NCBI GenBank assembly: GCA_964354135.1
Contig: CAYGZA010000265.1
Location: 1-9,631 of the forward strand
DNA length: 9,631 nucleotides
Direction: 5' to 3'
Source of the DNA: CAYGZA01 sp964354135
GTDB taxonomy: Bacteria; Planctomycetota; Planctomycetia; Pirellulales; Thermoguttaceae
Shown: positions 1-6,054 of the stretch, one piece after another
Numbering within the stretch: the first letter of the stretch is position 1
How the letters are laid out: every line of letters begins with the position of its first letter
Position numbers and translations under genes: made by a program
Notes under the pieces: generated by a model
Databases searched by the model: none
Seen by the model: the letters and a program-made list of their open reading frames with translations, nothing else
Told to the model about the DNA's origin: nothing

Positions 1-630
1 GCTGAGAATCTGCATGGTCCGCTCGATTTCCTTTTCGCGGCCGATGACGGGGTCGAGCTTGTTCTGCCGGGCAAGTTCCGTCAGATCGCGGCCGAAGCTG
101 TCCAGGGCGGGGGTCTTGGACTTGCCGGCCCGCGGCGATTCCCCCCCGCCGCCCGTGCCCCCGGCCCGCTCCGAGCCCTCGCCGCTCTCCATGCCGTGGC
201 CCAACAGGTTGAGGACCTCTTCCCGCACGTCCTCCAGTTTCAGGCCGAGATTCATCAGCACCTGCGCCGCGACCCCCTCCTGCTCGCGCAACAGCCCGAG
301 CAGGATGTGCTCGGTGCCGACGTAGTTGTGATTGAGGTTGCGGGCCTCCTCCATCGAATACTCAATGACCTTCTTGGCCCGCGGCGTCTGCGGGAGCTTG
401 CCCATGGTGACCATGTCGGGGCCGCTCTGCACCAGCTTCTCGACTTCGAGGCGGATCTTCCGCAGGTCGACGTCGAGGTTGCGCAGCACGTTGGCGGCAA
501 CGCCGCTCCCCTCCTTGATCAGCCCGAGGAGGATGTGTTCCGTGCCGATGTATTCATGGTTAAACCGCTGGGCTTCCTGGTTGGCCAGTTGCATGACCTT
601 CCGGGCGCGGTCAGTGAATCGCTCGTACAT
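1..630 (-). CDS. clpC: ATP-dependent Clp protease ATP-binding subunit ClpC, N-terminal part (runs off left edge)
   Basis: This encodes the first 210 residues of a ClpC-type Hsp100 unfoldase, which in this family feeds substrates to ClpP in the cytoplasm. It starts at ATG 628-630 with MYERFTDRARKVM, the family's usual start, preceded by an RBS (GGAGA, 641-637) six bases upstream. Residues 4-66 and 78-142 are the two Clp_N repeats, each with its signature (GTEHILLGLIKE at 29-40, GTEHILLGLLRE at 105-116). A Gly/Ser-rich linker follows at about 148-172. The start of the first AAA+ module comes next (TPALDSFGRDLTELA, then LDPVIGREKEIERTMQILS), and the frame is open at base 1. The Walker motifs, the rest of both AAA+ modules and the C-terminus lie outside the window. 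It is the downstream partner of the TPR membrane protein gene ending 58 bases upstream, so the two are probably cotranscribed. ClpC is favoured over ClpB because of the start sequence and the TPALDSFGRDLT motif. Confidence 0.95.
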   Translation of the reverse strand, partial: MYERFTDRARKVMQLANQEAQRFNHEYIGTEHILLGLIKEGSGVAANVLRNLDVDLRKIRLEVEKLVQSGPDMVTMGKLPQTPRAKKVIEYSMEEARNLNHNYVGTEHILLGLLREQEGVAAQVLMNLGLKLEDVREEVLNLLGHGMESGEGSERAGGTGGGGESPRAGKSKTPALDSFGRDLTELARQNKLDPVIGREKEIERTMQILS

Positions 631-688
631 TCCAGTTCTCCGTTGGATGCCCTCTCTGGTTCGCGTGCCATCCGGCGCCGGCCACCGT

Positions 689-1288
689 TCAGACGGCGGC
701 CGGCTTCTCGCCGCCGTCTTCCGCCGATGCCTCCGCCACAACGTCTCCACGGCCGCCGACTTCGCCTTCGCGGGCCGCGCTGGCCAGGGCCCGCTCGCGG
801 CCGATCTCCATGGCCCACCGCTCCCATCCGTCGAATCGCTCGAGCCGGTTGAGCTCTTCGAGCGACTCCTCCAGCCGGCCGGTGTGGCGCAGGAGCGTCG
901 CGAGCGTCAGGCCGGCCTCCAAGTCCCGCGGGTTTCGGCGGAGCAATTCCCTCAACAAGCACTCCGCCTCGAACCAATTGCCTTTCAGGTAATGATCCAA
1001 AGCCTCCAAGTACGCATCGCTGGCGGCCCGGGCGTGCTGCCGCGCGGCATCGCGCTGCCGGGCCGCGCGGGCGACGACGGCCGAGCCCACCCACACCACC
1101 AGCACCGCACCCCATGCTGCGTTACGCGTTGCCGGAGGAAGGAGTTCGCTCCACACCAGGCTCCCCGCCAAGGCCACGTTGACCAGGACGGCGGCCCCAA
1201 CGGCCAGAGCCAAGGCCGACCACGAGCCTTGTCTCCACAATTGGGGTAGTCCCGGCCAAAGATATGTCGCCCACGGCGTCCTGCCCAT
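689..1288 (-). CDS. Membrane-anchored TPR-like protein upstream of clpC
   Basis: This is a protein of 199 residues with no function I can name. The N-terminus (TPWATYLWPGLPQLWRQGSW, residues 4-23) is followed by two hydrophobic segments at about 24-46 and 57-74. A basic stretch follows (ARAARQRDAARQHARAA), and then a soluble part (about 91-155) patterned like TPR helices: AYLEALDHYLKGNWFEAECLLRELL and LEAGLTLATLLRHTGRLEESL. The tail is acidic and Gly-rich. I chose ATG 1286-1288 because GAGGGA lies 10 bases upstream. An in-frame GTG at 1304-1306 would add six residues. The gene precedes clpC by 58 bases on the same strand, which suggests an operon and perhaps a membrane adaptor or partner role, but that is inference from position only. 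Gene reality is well supported by its domain layout and by codon use matching its neighbours. Confidence 0.8.
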   Translation of the reverse strand: MGRTPWATYLWPGLPQLWRQGSWSALALAVGAAVLVNVALAGSLVWSELLPPATRNAAWGAVLVVWVGSAVVARAARQRDAARQHARAASDAYLEALDHYLKGNWFEAECLLRELLRRNPRDLEAGLTLATLLRHTGRLEESLEELNRLERFDGWERWAMEIGRERALASAAREGEVGGRGDVVAEASAEDGGEKPAAV

Positions 1289-1458
1289 GGCGTTCCGTTC
1301 CCTCACGGCGGCGGCAAACCCCGACCACCGGCCACGGAATTGTAGCTCTTGGGCTGGGGGGAATCAAGGCAACTAAAAGTCTCCCTTCGGTTTAGGATCA
1401 TAAGTGCTTCCCTTGTGCCAGCTTGCGGACGGGGGCCCTTCTTGCGAGACTTGGGCCT
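1289..1458. promoter_or_regulatory. Divergent intergenic region between the TPR-clpC operon and the Clp_N-thiE gene
   Basis: This 170-base space must hold promoters for both directions. The stretch from about 1335 to 1405 is less GC-rich than its surroundings. On the minus strand there is a TATGAT hexamer (complement of 1398-1403), a plausible -10 box for the TPR-clpC operon, but no good -35 element sits 16-18 bases upstream of it. No clear sigma-70 pair was found for the plus strand. I looked for the conserved THI-box parts of a thiamine-pyrophosphate riboswitch upstream of thiE and did not see them. No inverted CIRCE-like repeat or obvious stress-regulator operator was recognised either. 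Confidence 0.3.
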
Positions 1459-3090
1459 ATGGAAGTGACGTTCACGGCGGCAGTCGAGCGGGCCTTGGTC
1501 GAAGCGGCGGCGTGGTCCACGGCGAATGCCTCGGAAGAGTTGGAGGCCCCCTCGCTGCTCCTAGGGCTGTTGGCGGAGCCGGAATGTCGGGCGGCGATCA
1601 TGCTTGCCCGCTGCGGGATCGACCCCGCGGCGGTTCACCTCCGCTGGCCCGGTCTTAGCCGCTCGGAGGGCCGCGTCCCGGCGCGGGCCGAGCCGGAAAC
1701 ACCACCGCGGCCGGCGGCCCAGAGCGGCGCTCCCGTCCGCCGATTCTCCCGCGAGGTGCAAACGTCGCTGGCCGCTGCGAGCCGGCGGCTCTTGGGCCAT
1801 CTTGAGCCCGCCTTTCTGGCTACCGAGCACGTGCTCTTCGGGCTGGCGGTGGCCGGCCACGACGTGGGGAGATGGCTGCGGGAGCGGGGGCTTGATCCGG
1901 ACACGATCGAGGCGGAGATCCGCCAACTCTATAGCCACAGCCGACAGCGACTTTCCAACGAGATGGGATCTCCCGTGGACTTCCCGGCCGACGAGTCACA
2001 ACAAAGCCCAGGGGTTGCAACCCCTGGGCTTTGCAGCACCGACCGAATGCGGATCCTGCGGGTGATCGACGCCGCAGCCAACCGCGCCCAAGAGGGACTT
2101 CGGGTCGTAGAGGACTACGTCCGCTTCGGGCTCGACGACCGCCACTTGACCGAGCAGTGCAAACACCTTCGGCACGGCCTGGGGGCCGTGCTGGCGGGCG
2201 TTTCGTTTCAGGAGCGCTTGGCGGCCCGGGAAACCCAGGCCGACGTGGGCACCACGCTGACAACCCCGACCGAACAAAGCCGCCGGGACATGGCGGACGT
2301 GCTGGCGGCCAACTTCTCGCGGCTCCAGGAGTCGCTTCGCAGCCTGGAGGAATTCGGAAAAACCCTCGACCCGGCCGCCGCTGCCCGGCTGGAGCAGCTC
2401 CGCTACCAGAGCTACACGCTCCAGCGGGCCGTGGAAATTACCCGGGCCAGCCTTCAGAAACTCGCCGGCGTGCGGCTCTACGTCCTTTTGGACGGCCGCG
2501 CGAACCTCGATGAGTTCGTGGCGATGGCCCGCTCGTTGATCGGCGCCGGGGCCCAAATGATCCAGCTTCGAGACAAGAAGCTCGACGACCGCCGGCTGCT
2601 GGAGCGTGCCCGAGCCCTGCGCGAGGCAACCCGAGCTGTGGGTGTACCGTTCATCATGAACGATCGCCCGGATCTGGCCGTGCTGGCCGGCACCGACGGA
2701 GTTCACGTGGGCCAGGAGGAGGTATCGGTCAAGGACGCTCGGACGATTGTGGGTCCCGATGCGCTCGTGGGCGTTTCGACGCACTCGATCGAGCAGGCCC
2801 GGCAAGCGGTGCTCGATGGGGCCAACTACATTGGCGTTGGGCCGATGTTTCCTTCGGAGACGAAGCAGTTCGATCAGTTCCCCGGACTGGAGTTGCTCCG
2901 CGCGGTGGCGGCCGAGATCCGCTTGCCGGCCTTTGCCATCGGCGGCATCGGCCCGGAGAACGTCGCCGAGGTGCTGCAAACCGGCATTCGCCGGATTGCC
3001 GTGAGCGGGGCGGTGCTGGACGCCCCTGACCCCGCGGCGGCCGCACGGGTCCTATCCAAGCATTTGACCGCCCAGCCCTGGCCAACTTGA
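1459..3090 (+). CDS. thiE: Clp_N-like / ThiD2-like / thiamine-phosphate synthase (ThiE) fusion protein
   Basis: This protein of 543 residues has three parts. Residues 1-60 and 96-155 are two Clp N-terminal repeats without any ATPase (APSLLLGLLAE at 30-40, ATEHVLFGLAVAG at 121-133). After a linker, residues 197-330 (MRILRVIDAAANRAQEGLRVVEDYVRF...) match the domain often found in front of ThiE and named ThiD2, reported as an alternative HMP-phosphate kinase; this is recalled knowledge. Residues 335-543 are a complete TMP synthase, which joins HMP-PP to thiazole phosphate to make thiamine phosphate. Its motifs are QLRDKK (369-374), NDR (401-403), DGVHVGQ (413-419), GVSTHS (438-443), GVGPMFPSETK (459-469) and AIGGIG (493-498). 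ATG 1459 fits the Clp_N start, though its RBS is weak; an in-frame TTG at 1423 is possible. ATG 2047 (residue 197) could be an independent start for ThiD2-ThiE, but no good RBS precedes it. A perfect palindrome lies in frame just before it. ThiE is certain; translation as a single polypeptide is likely but not proven. Confidence 0.9.
   Translation: MEVTFTAAVERALVEAAAWSTANASEELEAPSLLLGLLAEPECRAAIMLARCGIDPAAVHLRWPGLSRSEGRVPARAEPETPPRPAAQSGAPVRRFSREVQTSLAAASRRLLGHLEPAFLATEHVLFGLAVAGHDVGRWLRERGLDPDTIEAEIRQLYSHSRQRLSNEMGSPVDFPADESQQSPGVATPGLCSTDRMRILRVIDAAANRAQEGLRVVEDYVRFGLDDRHLTEQCKHLRHGLGAVLAGVSFQERLAARETQADVGTTLTTPTEQSRRDMADVLAANFSRLQESLRSLEEFGKTLDPAAAARLEQLRYQSYTLQRAVEITRASLQKLAGVRLYVLLDGRANLDEFVAMARSLIGAGAQMIQLRDKKLDDRRLLERARALREATRAVGVPFIMNDRPDLAVLAGTDGVHVGQEEVSVKDARTIVGPDALVGVSTHSIEQARQAVLDGANYIGVGPMFPSETKQFDQFPGLELLRAVAAEIRLPAFAIGGIGPENVAEVLQTGIRRIAVSGAVLDAPDPAAAARVLSKHLTAQPWPT
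2002..2033. repeat. 32-bp perfect palindrome inside the Clp_N/ThiD2 linker
   Basis: Both halves are 16 bases and exact reverse complements (left half CAAAGCCCAGGGGTTG, centre between 2017 and 2018). It is read through in frame as QSPGVATPGLC, residues 182-192 of the fusion protein, between the last Clp_N helix and the ThiD2 start. It has the look of a dispersed REP-type palindrome rather than a terminator: there is no loop of normal size and no T-run. Its origin as a dispersed repeat is inference. Confidence 0.85.
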
Positions 3091-3120
3091 CGGAGTAGTA
3101 CTATAATAGTATTATATAGC
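3087..3120 (+). promoter_or_regulatory. hicAB promoter with overlapping AT-rich operator
   Basis: There is a sigma-70-like promoter: TTGACG (3087-3092, overlapping the thiE stop codon), a 17-base spacer, then TATTAT (3110-3115). A start of transcription six or seven bases later would fall at about the hicA ATG (3122), giving a nearly leaderless mRNA. Two overlapping inverted repeats cover the spacer and -10 box: TACTAT-A-ATAGTA (3098-3110) and TATAAT-AGT-ATTATA (3102-3116). These are good candidates for the operator at which the HicB antitoxin would repress its own operon. The site stands out as strongly AT-rich within GC-rich DNA. Confidence 0.65.
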
Positions 3121-3121
3121 C

Positions 3122-3325
3122 ATGCCCAGGAAGATCCGGGAGCTTATCCGGGACTTGGAGTCCGCCGGTTTCGTGAGCCGCGGTGGCAAAGGAAGCCATC
3201 GCAACTTCAAGCACCCCGTGGGTGTCCGGATCACTGTGAGCGGCAACCCCGGGGACGATGCCAAGCCGTACCAGGAGCGGGACGTCGAGAAGGCCCTTGA
3301 GGAGGTCCGCAGTGAAAACAAGTGA
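3122..3325 (+). CDS. hicA: HicA toxin, mRNA interferase
   Basis: This is a 67-residue protein of the HicA family, small dsRBD-like ribosome-independent RNases that cleave mRNA and are held inactive by HicB. The sequence shows the normal layout: MPRKIRELIRDLESAGF, then the catalytic segment GGKGSHRNFKHP (residues 21-32, catalytic His at 26), the strand VRITVSG, and a C-terminal helix (QERDVEKALEEVR). Length is at the low-normal end of the family, with no sign of truncation. No Shine-Dalgarno sequence precedes the ATG, which agrees with leaderless or near-leaderless expression from the promoter at 3087-3115. The last 14 bases overlap hicB, so toxin and antitoxin are translationally linked, with the toxin gene first, as is usual for hicAB. 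It starts 31 bases after thiE. Confidence 0.92.
   Translation: MPRKIRELIRDLESAGFVSRGGKGSHRNFKHPVGVRITVSGNPGDDAKPYQERDVEKALEEVRSENK
3301..3306 (+). promoter_or_regulatory. Ribosome binding site of hicB
   Basis: GGAGGT lies inside the 3' end of hicA, five bases before GTG 3312. It fixes that GTG as the hicB start, rather than the in-frame ATG at 3258, which would add 18 residues unlike the family. The contrast with the missing site before hicA suggests that antitoxin is translated more efficiently than toxin. Confidence 0.8.
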
Positions 3326-3701
3326 CCGTTATCTGAAGATCGTCGAGTGGTCCGAGGAAGACCAGTGCTACGTGGGCAGCTGCCCGGGCCTGATGCTCGG
3401 CGGAGTGCACGGCGACGACGAAGGCAAGGTCTACAAAGAACTCTGCCGCATCGTGGATGAGTGGATTCGCGTTTATGAGGAAGACGGCGAGCCGTTGCCC
3501 GAGGCGACCGCGGGGAAGGATTACTCGGGGAAGTTTGTGGTCCGCGTTGGAAGAGAGTTGCACAAGCAGCTTGCGATTGAGGCGTTGCGCAGGGGCGAAA
3601 GCCTGAACTCCTACTGCGTGCGAATGCTCCGGCACGCCCCGGAAGGTCAGCGCACACCGAACAGACCACGCCGGTCGGCCGCCGTTTCGCGCCGCCGCTG
3701 A
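3312..3701 (+). CDS. hicB: HicB antitoxin
   Basis: This 129-residue protein is the antitoxin and probable autorepressor of the hicAB operon. Residues 7-65 are the HicB partial RNase-H fold that binds HicA (RYLKIVEWSEEDQCYVGSCPG at 6-26, then a helix with YKELCRIVDEWIRVYEEDGEPLP). Residues 73-108 look like a ribbon-helix-helix DNA-binding domain: a strand (GKFVVRV), then RELHKQLAIEALRRGESLNSYCVRML. The last 20 residues are a basic, Arg-rich tail. The start is GTG 3312, overlapping hicA by 14 bases. The RHH domain, together with the inverted repeats over the promoter, supports autoregulation. The gene stops 10 bases before the convergent tlpA-like gene ends, leaving almost no room for a terminator. 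Confidence 0.92.
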   Translation: MKTSDRYLKIVEWSEEDQCYVGSCPGLMLGGVHGDDEGKVYKELCRIVDEWIRVYEEDGEPLPEATAGKDYSGKFVVRVGRELHKQLAIEALRRGESLNSYCVRMLRHAPEGQRTPNRPRRSAAVSRRR

Positions 3702-3711
3702 GCCGCCAGCC

Positions 3712-4413
3712 TCACGGGGCCTTTTCCGCCAGCAATTGGGCGACCCACTGGTCGATCTGCTCGGGGACTTCCGGGGCATAGCCGACCCACACGTTGCGAA
3801 TCACTCCTTGGCGGTCCATCACGAAGGTGGTGGGAAAACCCTTGAGTCTACCCACTTTGTCGAACGCCTGGCGCGTGACCATCTGCGGATCGAGGTAGGC
3901 CGGCAACTCGATGTCCTCCCGGATCAGGAATGCCTCGCTCTGGTCGCGCAACTGGTTGAGGTCTTCCCGCCCTCCGGGTCCGCTGCAAACGGCGAGAAGG
4001 CGAAAGTCGGGCGCGCTGCGATACTTCTGCCCCAGTTTGGCAACGTGGGGGAGCTCGATGCGGCACGGGGGACACCACGGGCCCCAAAAGTTGACCAGCA
4101 CCACCTTGCCGGCCAAGTCCTTCAGCGTGACCGCGTCGCCCGAGCCGGCAAGCGGCACCACGCTAAACTCCGGCAGCGTCTTGCCCACCGCCGGATTGGT
4201 CGCCGGGATGAGGTTTCCAGGAACCGCCTCTTTCGCCTTCCCGGAATCGGGCCCAGGCCCGGGAAGGAGCAGGAAGGCCGTGACCGTCCCGACGATCAGC
4301 AGCCCCGCCACCAGCGCTATGCCCACGAGCGACAAGGCGGAGACCCCACCTGCCTCGGGGGGGTGGCTTGCGTCTTGCGGATCGGGTGGATCGGTCGGTC
4401 TGGATGGGCTCAT
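3712..4413 (-). CDS. Membrane-anchored TlpA-family thiol-disulfide oxidoreductase
   Basis: This 233-residue protein has a cytoplasmic Pro-rich start (1-23), one membrane segment (about 24-50, VSALSLVGIALVAGLLIVGTVTAFLLL) and an extracytoplasmic thioredoxin fold (about 75-230). The redox motif is WCPPC at 113-117, in the context VLVNFWGPWCPPCRIELP. The cis-proline loop is GFPTTFVMD (192-200, Pro194), followed by the G-V-I strand typical of TlpA/ResA proteins. TlpA and ResA proteins usually reduce disulfides in cytochrome c maturation or other exported proteins; the partner here is unknown. WCPPC is shared by several TlpA relatives, so a finer name is not justified. An additional Cys at 143 is outside the motif. 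The start is ATG 4411-4413, with a weak AAGGAA some 11 bases upstream. It is alone on its strand here: convergent with hicB and divergent from the CYTH gene. Confidence 0.9.
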   Translation of the reverse strand: MSPSRPTDPPDPQDASHPPEAGGVSALSLVGIALVAGLLIVGTVTAFLLLPGPGPDSGKAKEAVPGNLIPATNPAVGKTLPEFSVVPLAGSGDAVTLKDLAGKVVLVNFWGPWCPPCRIELPHVAKLGQKYRSAPDFRLLAVCSGPGGREDLNQLRDQSEAFLIREDIELPAYLDPQMVTRQAFDKVGRLKGFPTTFVMDRQGVIRNVWVGYAPEVPEQIDQWVAQLLAEKAP

Positions 4414-4543
4414 GGGTAGGGTCGTTCCTTCGCTGTTGCAGATGAGGTGGCGTTGCGCAGGTTGCCGGCGTATTCTGATTCTAGTCCGCGGTCCCCGTCT
4501 TGGGCAGGCTCTCAGAAGGGCCTAAGCGACGTTGCGTGATTTC

Positions 4544-5098
4544 ATGCCGATCGAAGTTGAACAGAAGTTTCCCGTTCCGGACCTCCGGGGGATCGAGGCG
4601 CAGCTTGACGCAATGGGCGTCTCGGTTTCGCCGCCCCGCGTGGAAGCGGACACCTACTACCGGCATCCCGCCCGGGATTTTGCGGTCACGGACGAGGCCC
4701 TGCGGATCCGGCGAATAGGCACGGCGAGCTTCCTCACCTACAAGGGTCCCAAGATCGACGCGACCACCAAGACCCGGCGGGAAATCGACCTCCCGCTCCC
4801 CTCGGCCCCCCAAGGTGCCGACGGCTGGTCCGCCCTGTTGGAGGCCCTCGGGTTTACCCCCATCGCCGAGGTCCGCAAGACTCGCCGCAAGGCCCACGTG
4901 GCCCGGCAGGATCGCCGCGTCGAGGTCTCCCTGGACGAAGTGGAAGGGCTTGGGACGTTCGTGGAGCTCGAGTTGGTCACGTCGTTGGAAGACGTCGCCG
5001 CCGCCAAAGCCTGCATTGCCGCCCTAGCCGCCCAACTCGGGCTTTCCGACAGCGAAAGGCGAAGTTACCTGGAACTCCTCCTCGATCGGCGGCAGTGA
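4544..5098 (+). CDS. cyaB: CYTH-domain protein, class IV adenylate cyclase (CyaB) type
   Basis: This 184-residue protein is one complete CYTH triphosphate tunnel domain. The defining ExExK motif is at the very start (E4, E6, K8 in MPIEVEQKF). It is followed by basic and acidic tunnel residues: ALRIRR (52-57), FLTYKGPK (63-70), RREIDLPL (78-85), a KTRRKAHV segment (112-119), VEVSLDEVEGLGTFVELEL (127-144) and SYLELL near the end. The order and spacing match the CyaB-like branch (class IV adenylate cyclase), but the same fold serves thiamine triphosphatases and inorganic triphosphatases. ATP-to-cAMP conversion is therefore only one of the possible reactions. The start ATG 4544 places ExExK at the usual position; an in-frame TTG at 4532 would add four residues. 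No convincing ribosome binding site is seen. Its thiE neighbour 1.5 kb away makes a thiamine triphosphate substrate thinkable, but nothing in the sequence decides it. Confidence 0.85.
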   Translation: MPIEVEQKFPVPDLRGIEAQLDAMGVSVSPPRVEADTYYRHPARDFAVTDEALRIRRIGTASFLTYKGPKIDATTKTRREIDLPLPSAPQGADGWSALLEALGFTPIAEVRKTRRKAHVARQDRRVEVSLDEVEGLGTFVELELVTSLEDVAAAKACIAALAAQLGLSDSERRSYLELLLDRRQ

Positions 5099-5115
5099 CG
5101 CCCGGCTCTTCAGAG

Positions 5116-5182
5116 AAGGGGTCAGGTACATTCTGCCCAAGAGGCCCGAAGGGTGCTTCGCACAGAATGTACCTGACCCCTT
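5116..5182. repeat. REP/MITE-like inverted repeat, 20-bp perfect arms
   Basis: The left arm AAGGGGTCAGGTACATTCTG (5116-5135) and right arm 5163-5182 are perfect reverse complements around a 27-base loop. It lies 17 bases after the CYTH stop codon, so RNA read from that gene would fold into a strong hairpin. There is only a short TTTCC after it, so it is not a typical intrinsic terminator. The outer AAGGGGTC-GG is shared with the element at 8001-8091. Similar ends are, from memory, common in repeats mobilised by REP-associated tyrosine transposases. Confidence 0.85.
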
Positions 5183-5326
5183 TCCTGCGGCTGTCCCGCA
5201 CCAGGTGACCGGCGCGCGGCGATTCTTTTCCGGACTCCGCGGCAGCGTGCCGGCTTGCCCGAAAGAAAGTGCGATACTTGCAGGAGATAAGCCGTACTGT
5301 CGGAGCACCGTGCGGGGCAAGCGATC

Positions 5327-5334
5327 GAGGGAGG
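5327..5334 (+). promoter_or_regulatory. Ribosome binding site of the LysM gene
   Basis: GAGGGAGG lies four bases before GTG 5339. It is the strongest Shine-Dalgarno match in the window and selects this GTG as the start, since no ATG fits the membrane segment. Confidence 0.75.
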
Positions 5335-5338
5335 TTGC

Positions 5339-5920
5339 GTGGCGGAGGCTGGACCGGCGCCGCGGAGTGTGAGCGTCGTACTAGCTGGAGGGATTCTGAT
5401 CCTGGGAATAGGCATGGCGAGTCTGTTCCGCCGGCCGGCGGCGGAAGCCGATCCGTCGCGGCTTGCGGGCGGCACGGCCGGCCAATTGCACTTAGGGGCG
5501 GAGTTGCCGTCCGGAAGGCCGGCAGGCACAACTCGACCGGGCACCCACGTTGCGTCGCCCACGGCAGCCCCCTCTCGCTATGCGTCTGGGCAGGAGCCGG
5601 CCCGCACCACCGCGCGTCTCGGGGCAAGCGAACCCCCGCCCGTCTTGCCGAAGTCGTACCCGCACTCCGATCCGCTGCCTTCGCTGCAATCGGAACCGCC
5701 GGCCCGCGCGGATCCGCCCGCAGAGAATCGCGGGAAGGACTCGGTCGCGCTCCACACGATCGTCGACGGCGACACCCTGCCGGCTCTGGCAAAGCGCTAC
5801 TGCGGCCGGACGGACGGGTGGGTCGAGATCTTCGACGCCAACCGCGAGATCCTCACCAGTCCCGAGGTCTTGCCGATCGGCGCCAGATTGAGAATCCCGT
5901 TAGGGACCGTAAAGGAATAG
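5339..5920 (+). CDS. Membrane-anchored LysM domain protein
   Basis: This 193-residue protein has a short N-terminus and one membrane segment or uncleaved signal (about 11-30, VSVVLAGGILILGIGMASLF). A long Pro/Ala/Ser-rich low-complexity stretch follows (about 31-135), then a C-terminal LysM domain (138-187). The LysM shows VALHTIVDGDTLPALAKRYCG, then WVEIFDANREIL, then LPIGARLRIP, the usual beta-alpha-alpha-beta pattern that binds N-acetylglucosamine chains such as peptidoglycan. The layout suggests an inner-membrane protein that spans the periplasm with its Pro-rich region and contacts the cell wall; no enzymatic domain is present. A strong RBS fixes GTG 5339. It is bounded by inverted repeats on both sides (5116-5182 and 5936-5995) and is convergent with the alpha/beta-hydrolase gene. 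Function beyond wall binding is unknown. Confidence 0.8.
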   Translation: MAEAGPAPRSVSVVLAGGILILGIGMASLFRRPAAEADPSRLAGGTAGQLHLGAELPSGRPAGTTRPGTHVASPTAAPSRYASGQEPARTTARLGASEPPPVLPKSYPHSDPLPSLQSEPPARADPPAENRGKDSVALHTIVDGDTLPALAKRYCGRTDGWVEIFDANREILTSPEVLPIGARLRIPLGTVKE

Positions 5921-5935
5921 CCTGTGCAATTCCGA

Positions 5936-5995
5936 CGTAGGGCGGCCTTTCCAGGCCGTCGTTTCTGCGGGACGGCCTGGAAAGGCCGTCCTACG
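5936..5995. repeat. Palindromic repeat element between convergent genes
   Basis: The 25-base arms (5936-5960 and 5971-5995) match at 24 positions, with core GGCCTTTCCAGGCCGTC and outer GTAGG/CCTAC, around the 10-base centre GTTTCTGCGG. It lies 15 bases after the LysM stop and 59 bases before the hydrolase stop, so it may work as a two-way terminator hairpin. The form suggests a dispersed REP-type element. AATTCCGAC just before it and AATTCGAC just after it are near copies, possibly a remnant of a target duplication. Confidence 0.85.
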
Positions 5996-6054
5996 AATTC
6001 GACCAAGCTATCCTCTTACGATCCCGCTAGCGGATCAGCATCGGCCCGAATAGG

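Noticed and set aside
332..1249. Plus-strand open frame across clpC and the TPR gene
   Set aside because: It is antisense to ClpC, which is certain, and the Arg/Ser-rich translation has no family features.
1405..1420. Sigma-54-like sequence on the minus strand (TGGCAC with GC at the right distance)
   Set aside because: The -12 part is AAGCA rather than TTGCA and there is no sign of an enhancer site, so a chance match is likely.
1289..1458. Thiamine-pyrophosphate riboswitch before thiE
   Set aside because: The conserved CTGAGA and ACCTGA-type segments are not present, and the ORF starts within a region without suitable stems.
2002..2033. Intrinsic terminator or CRISPR-type repeat
   Set aside because: It is a single copy in this window, inside a reading frame, with no T-run and no spacer array.
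1996..2979. Minus-strand open frame opposite thiE
   Set aside because: It lies wholly within the ThiD2-ThiE coding region, whose motifs are clear, and no recognisable protein is encoded.
3258..3311. N-terminal extension of HicB from the ATG at 3258
   Set aside because: The 18 added residues overlap most of the hicA 3' end and are unlike HicB. GTG 3312 has an ideal ribosome binding site.
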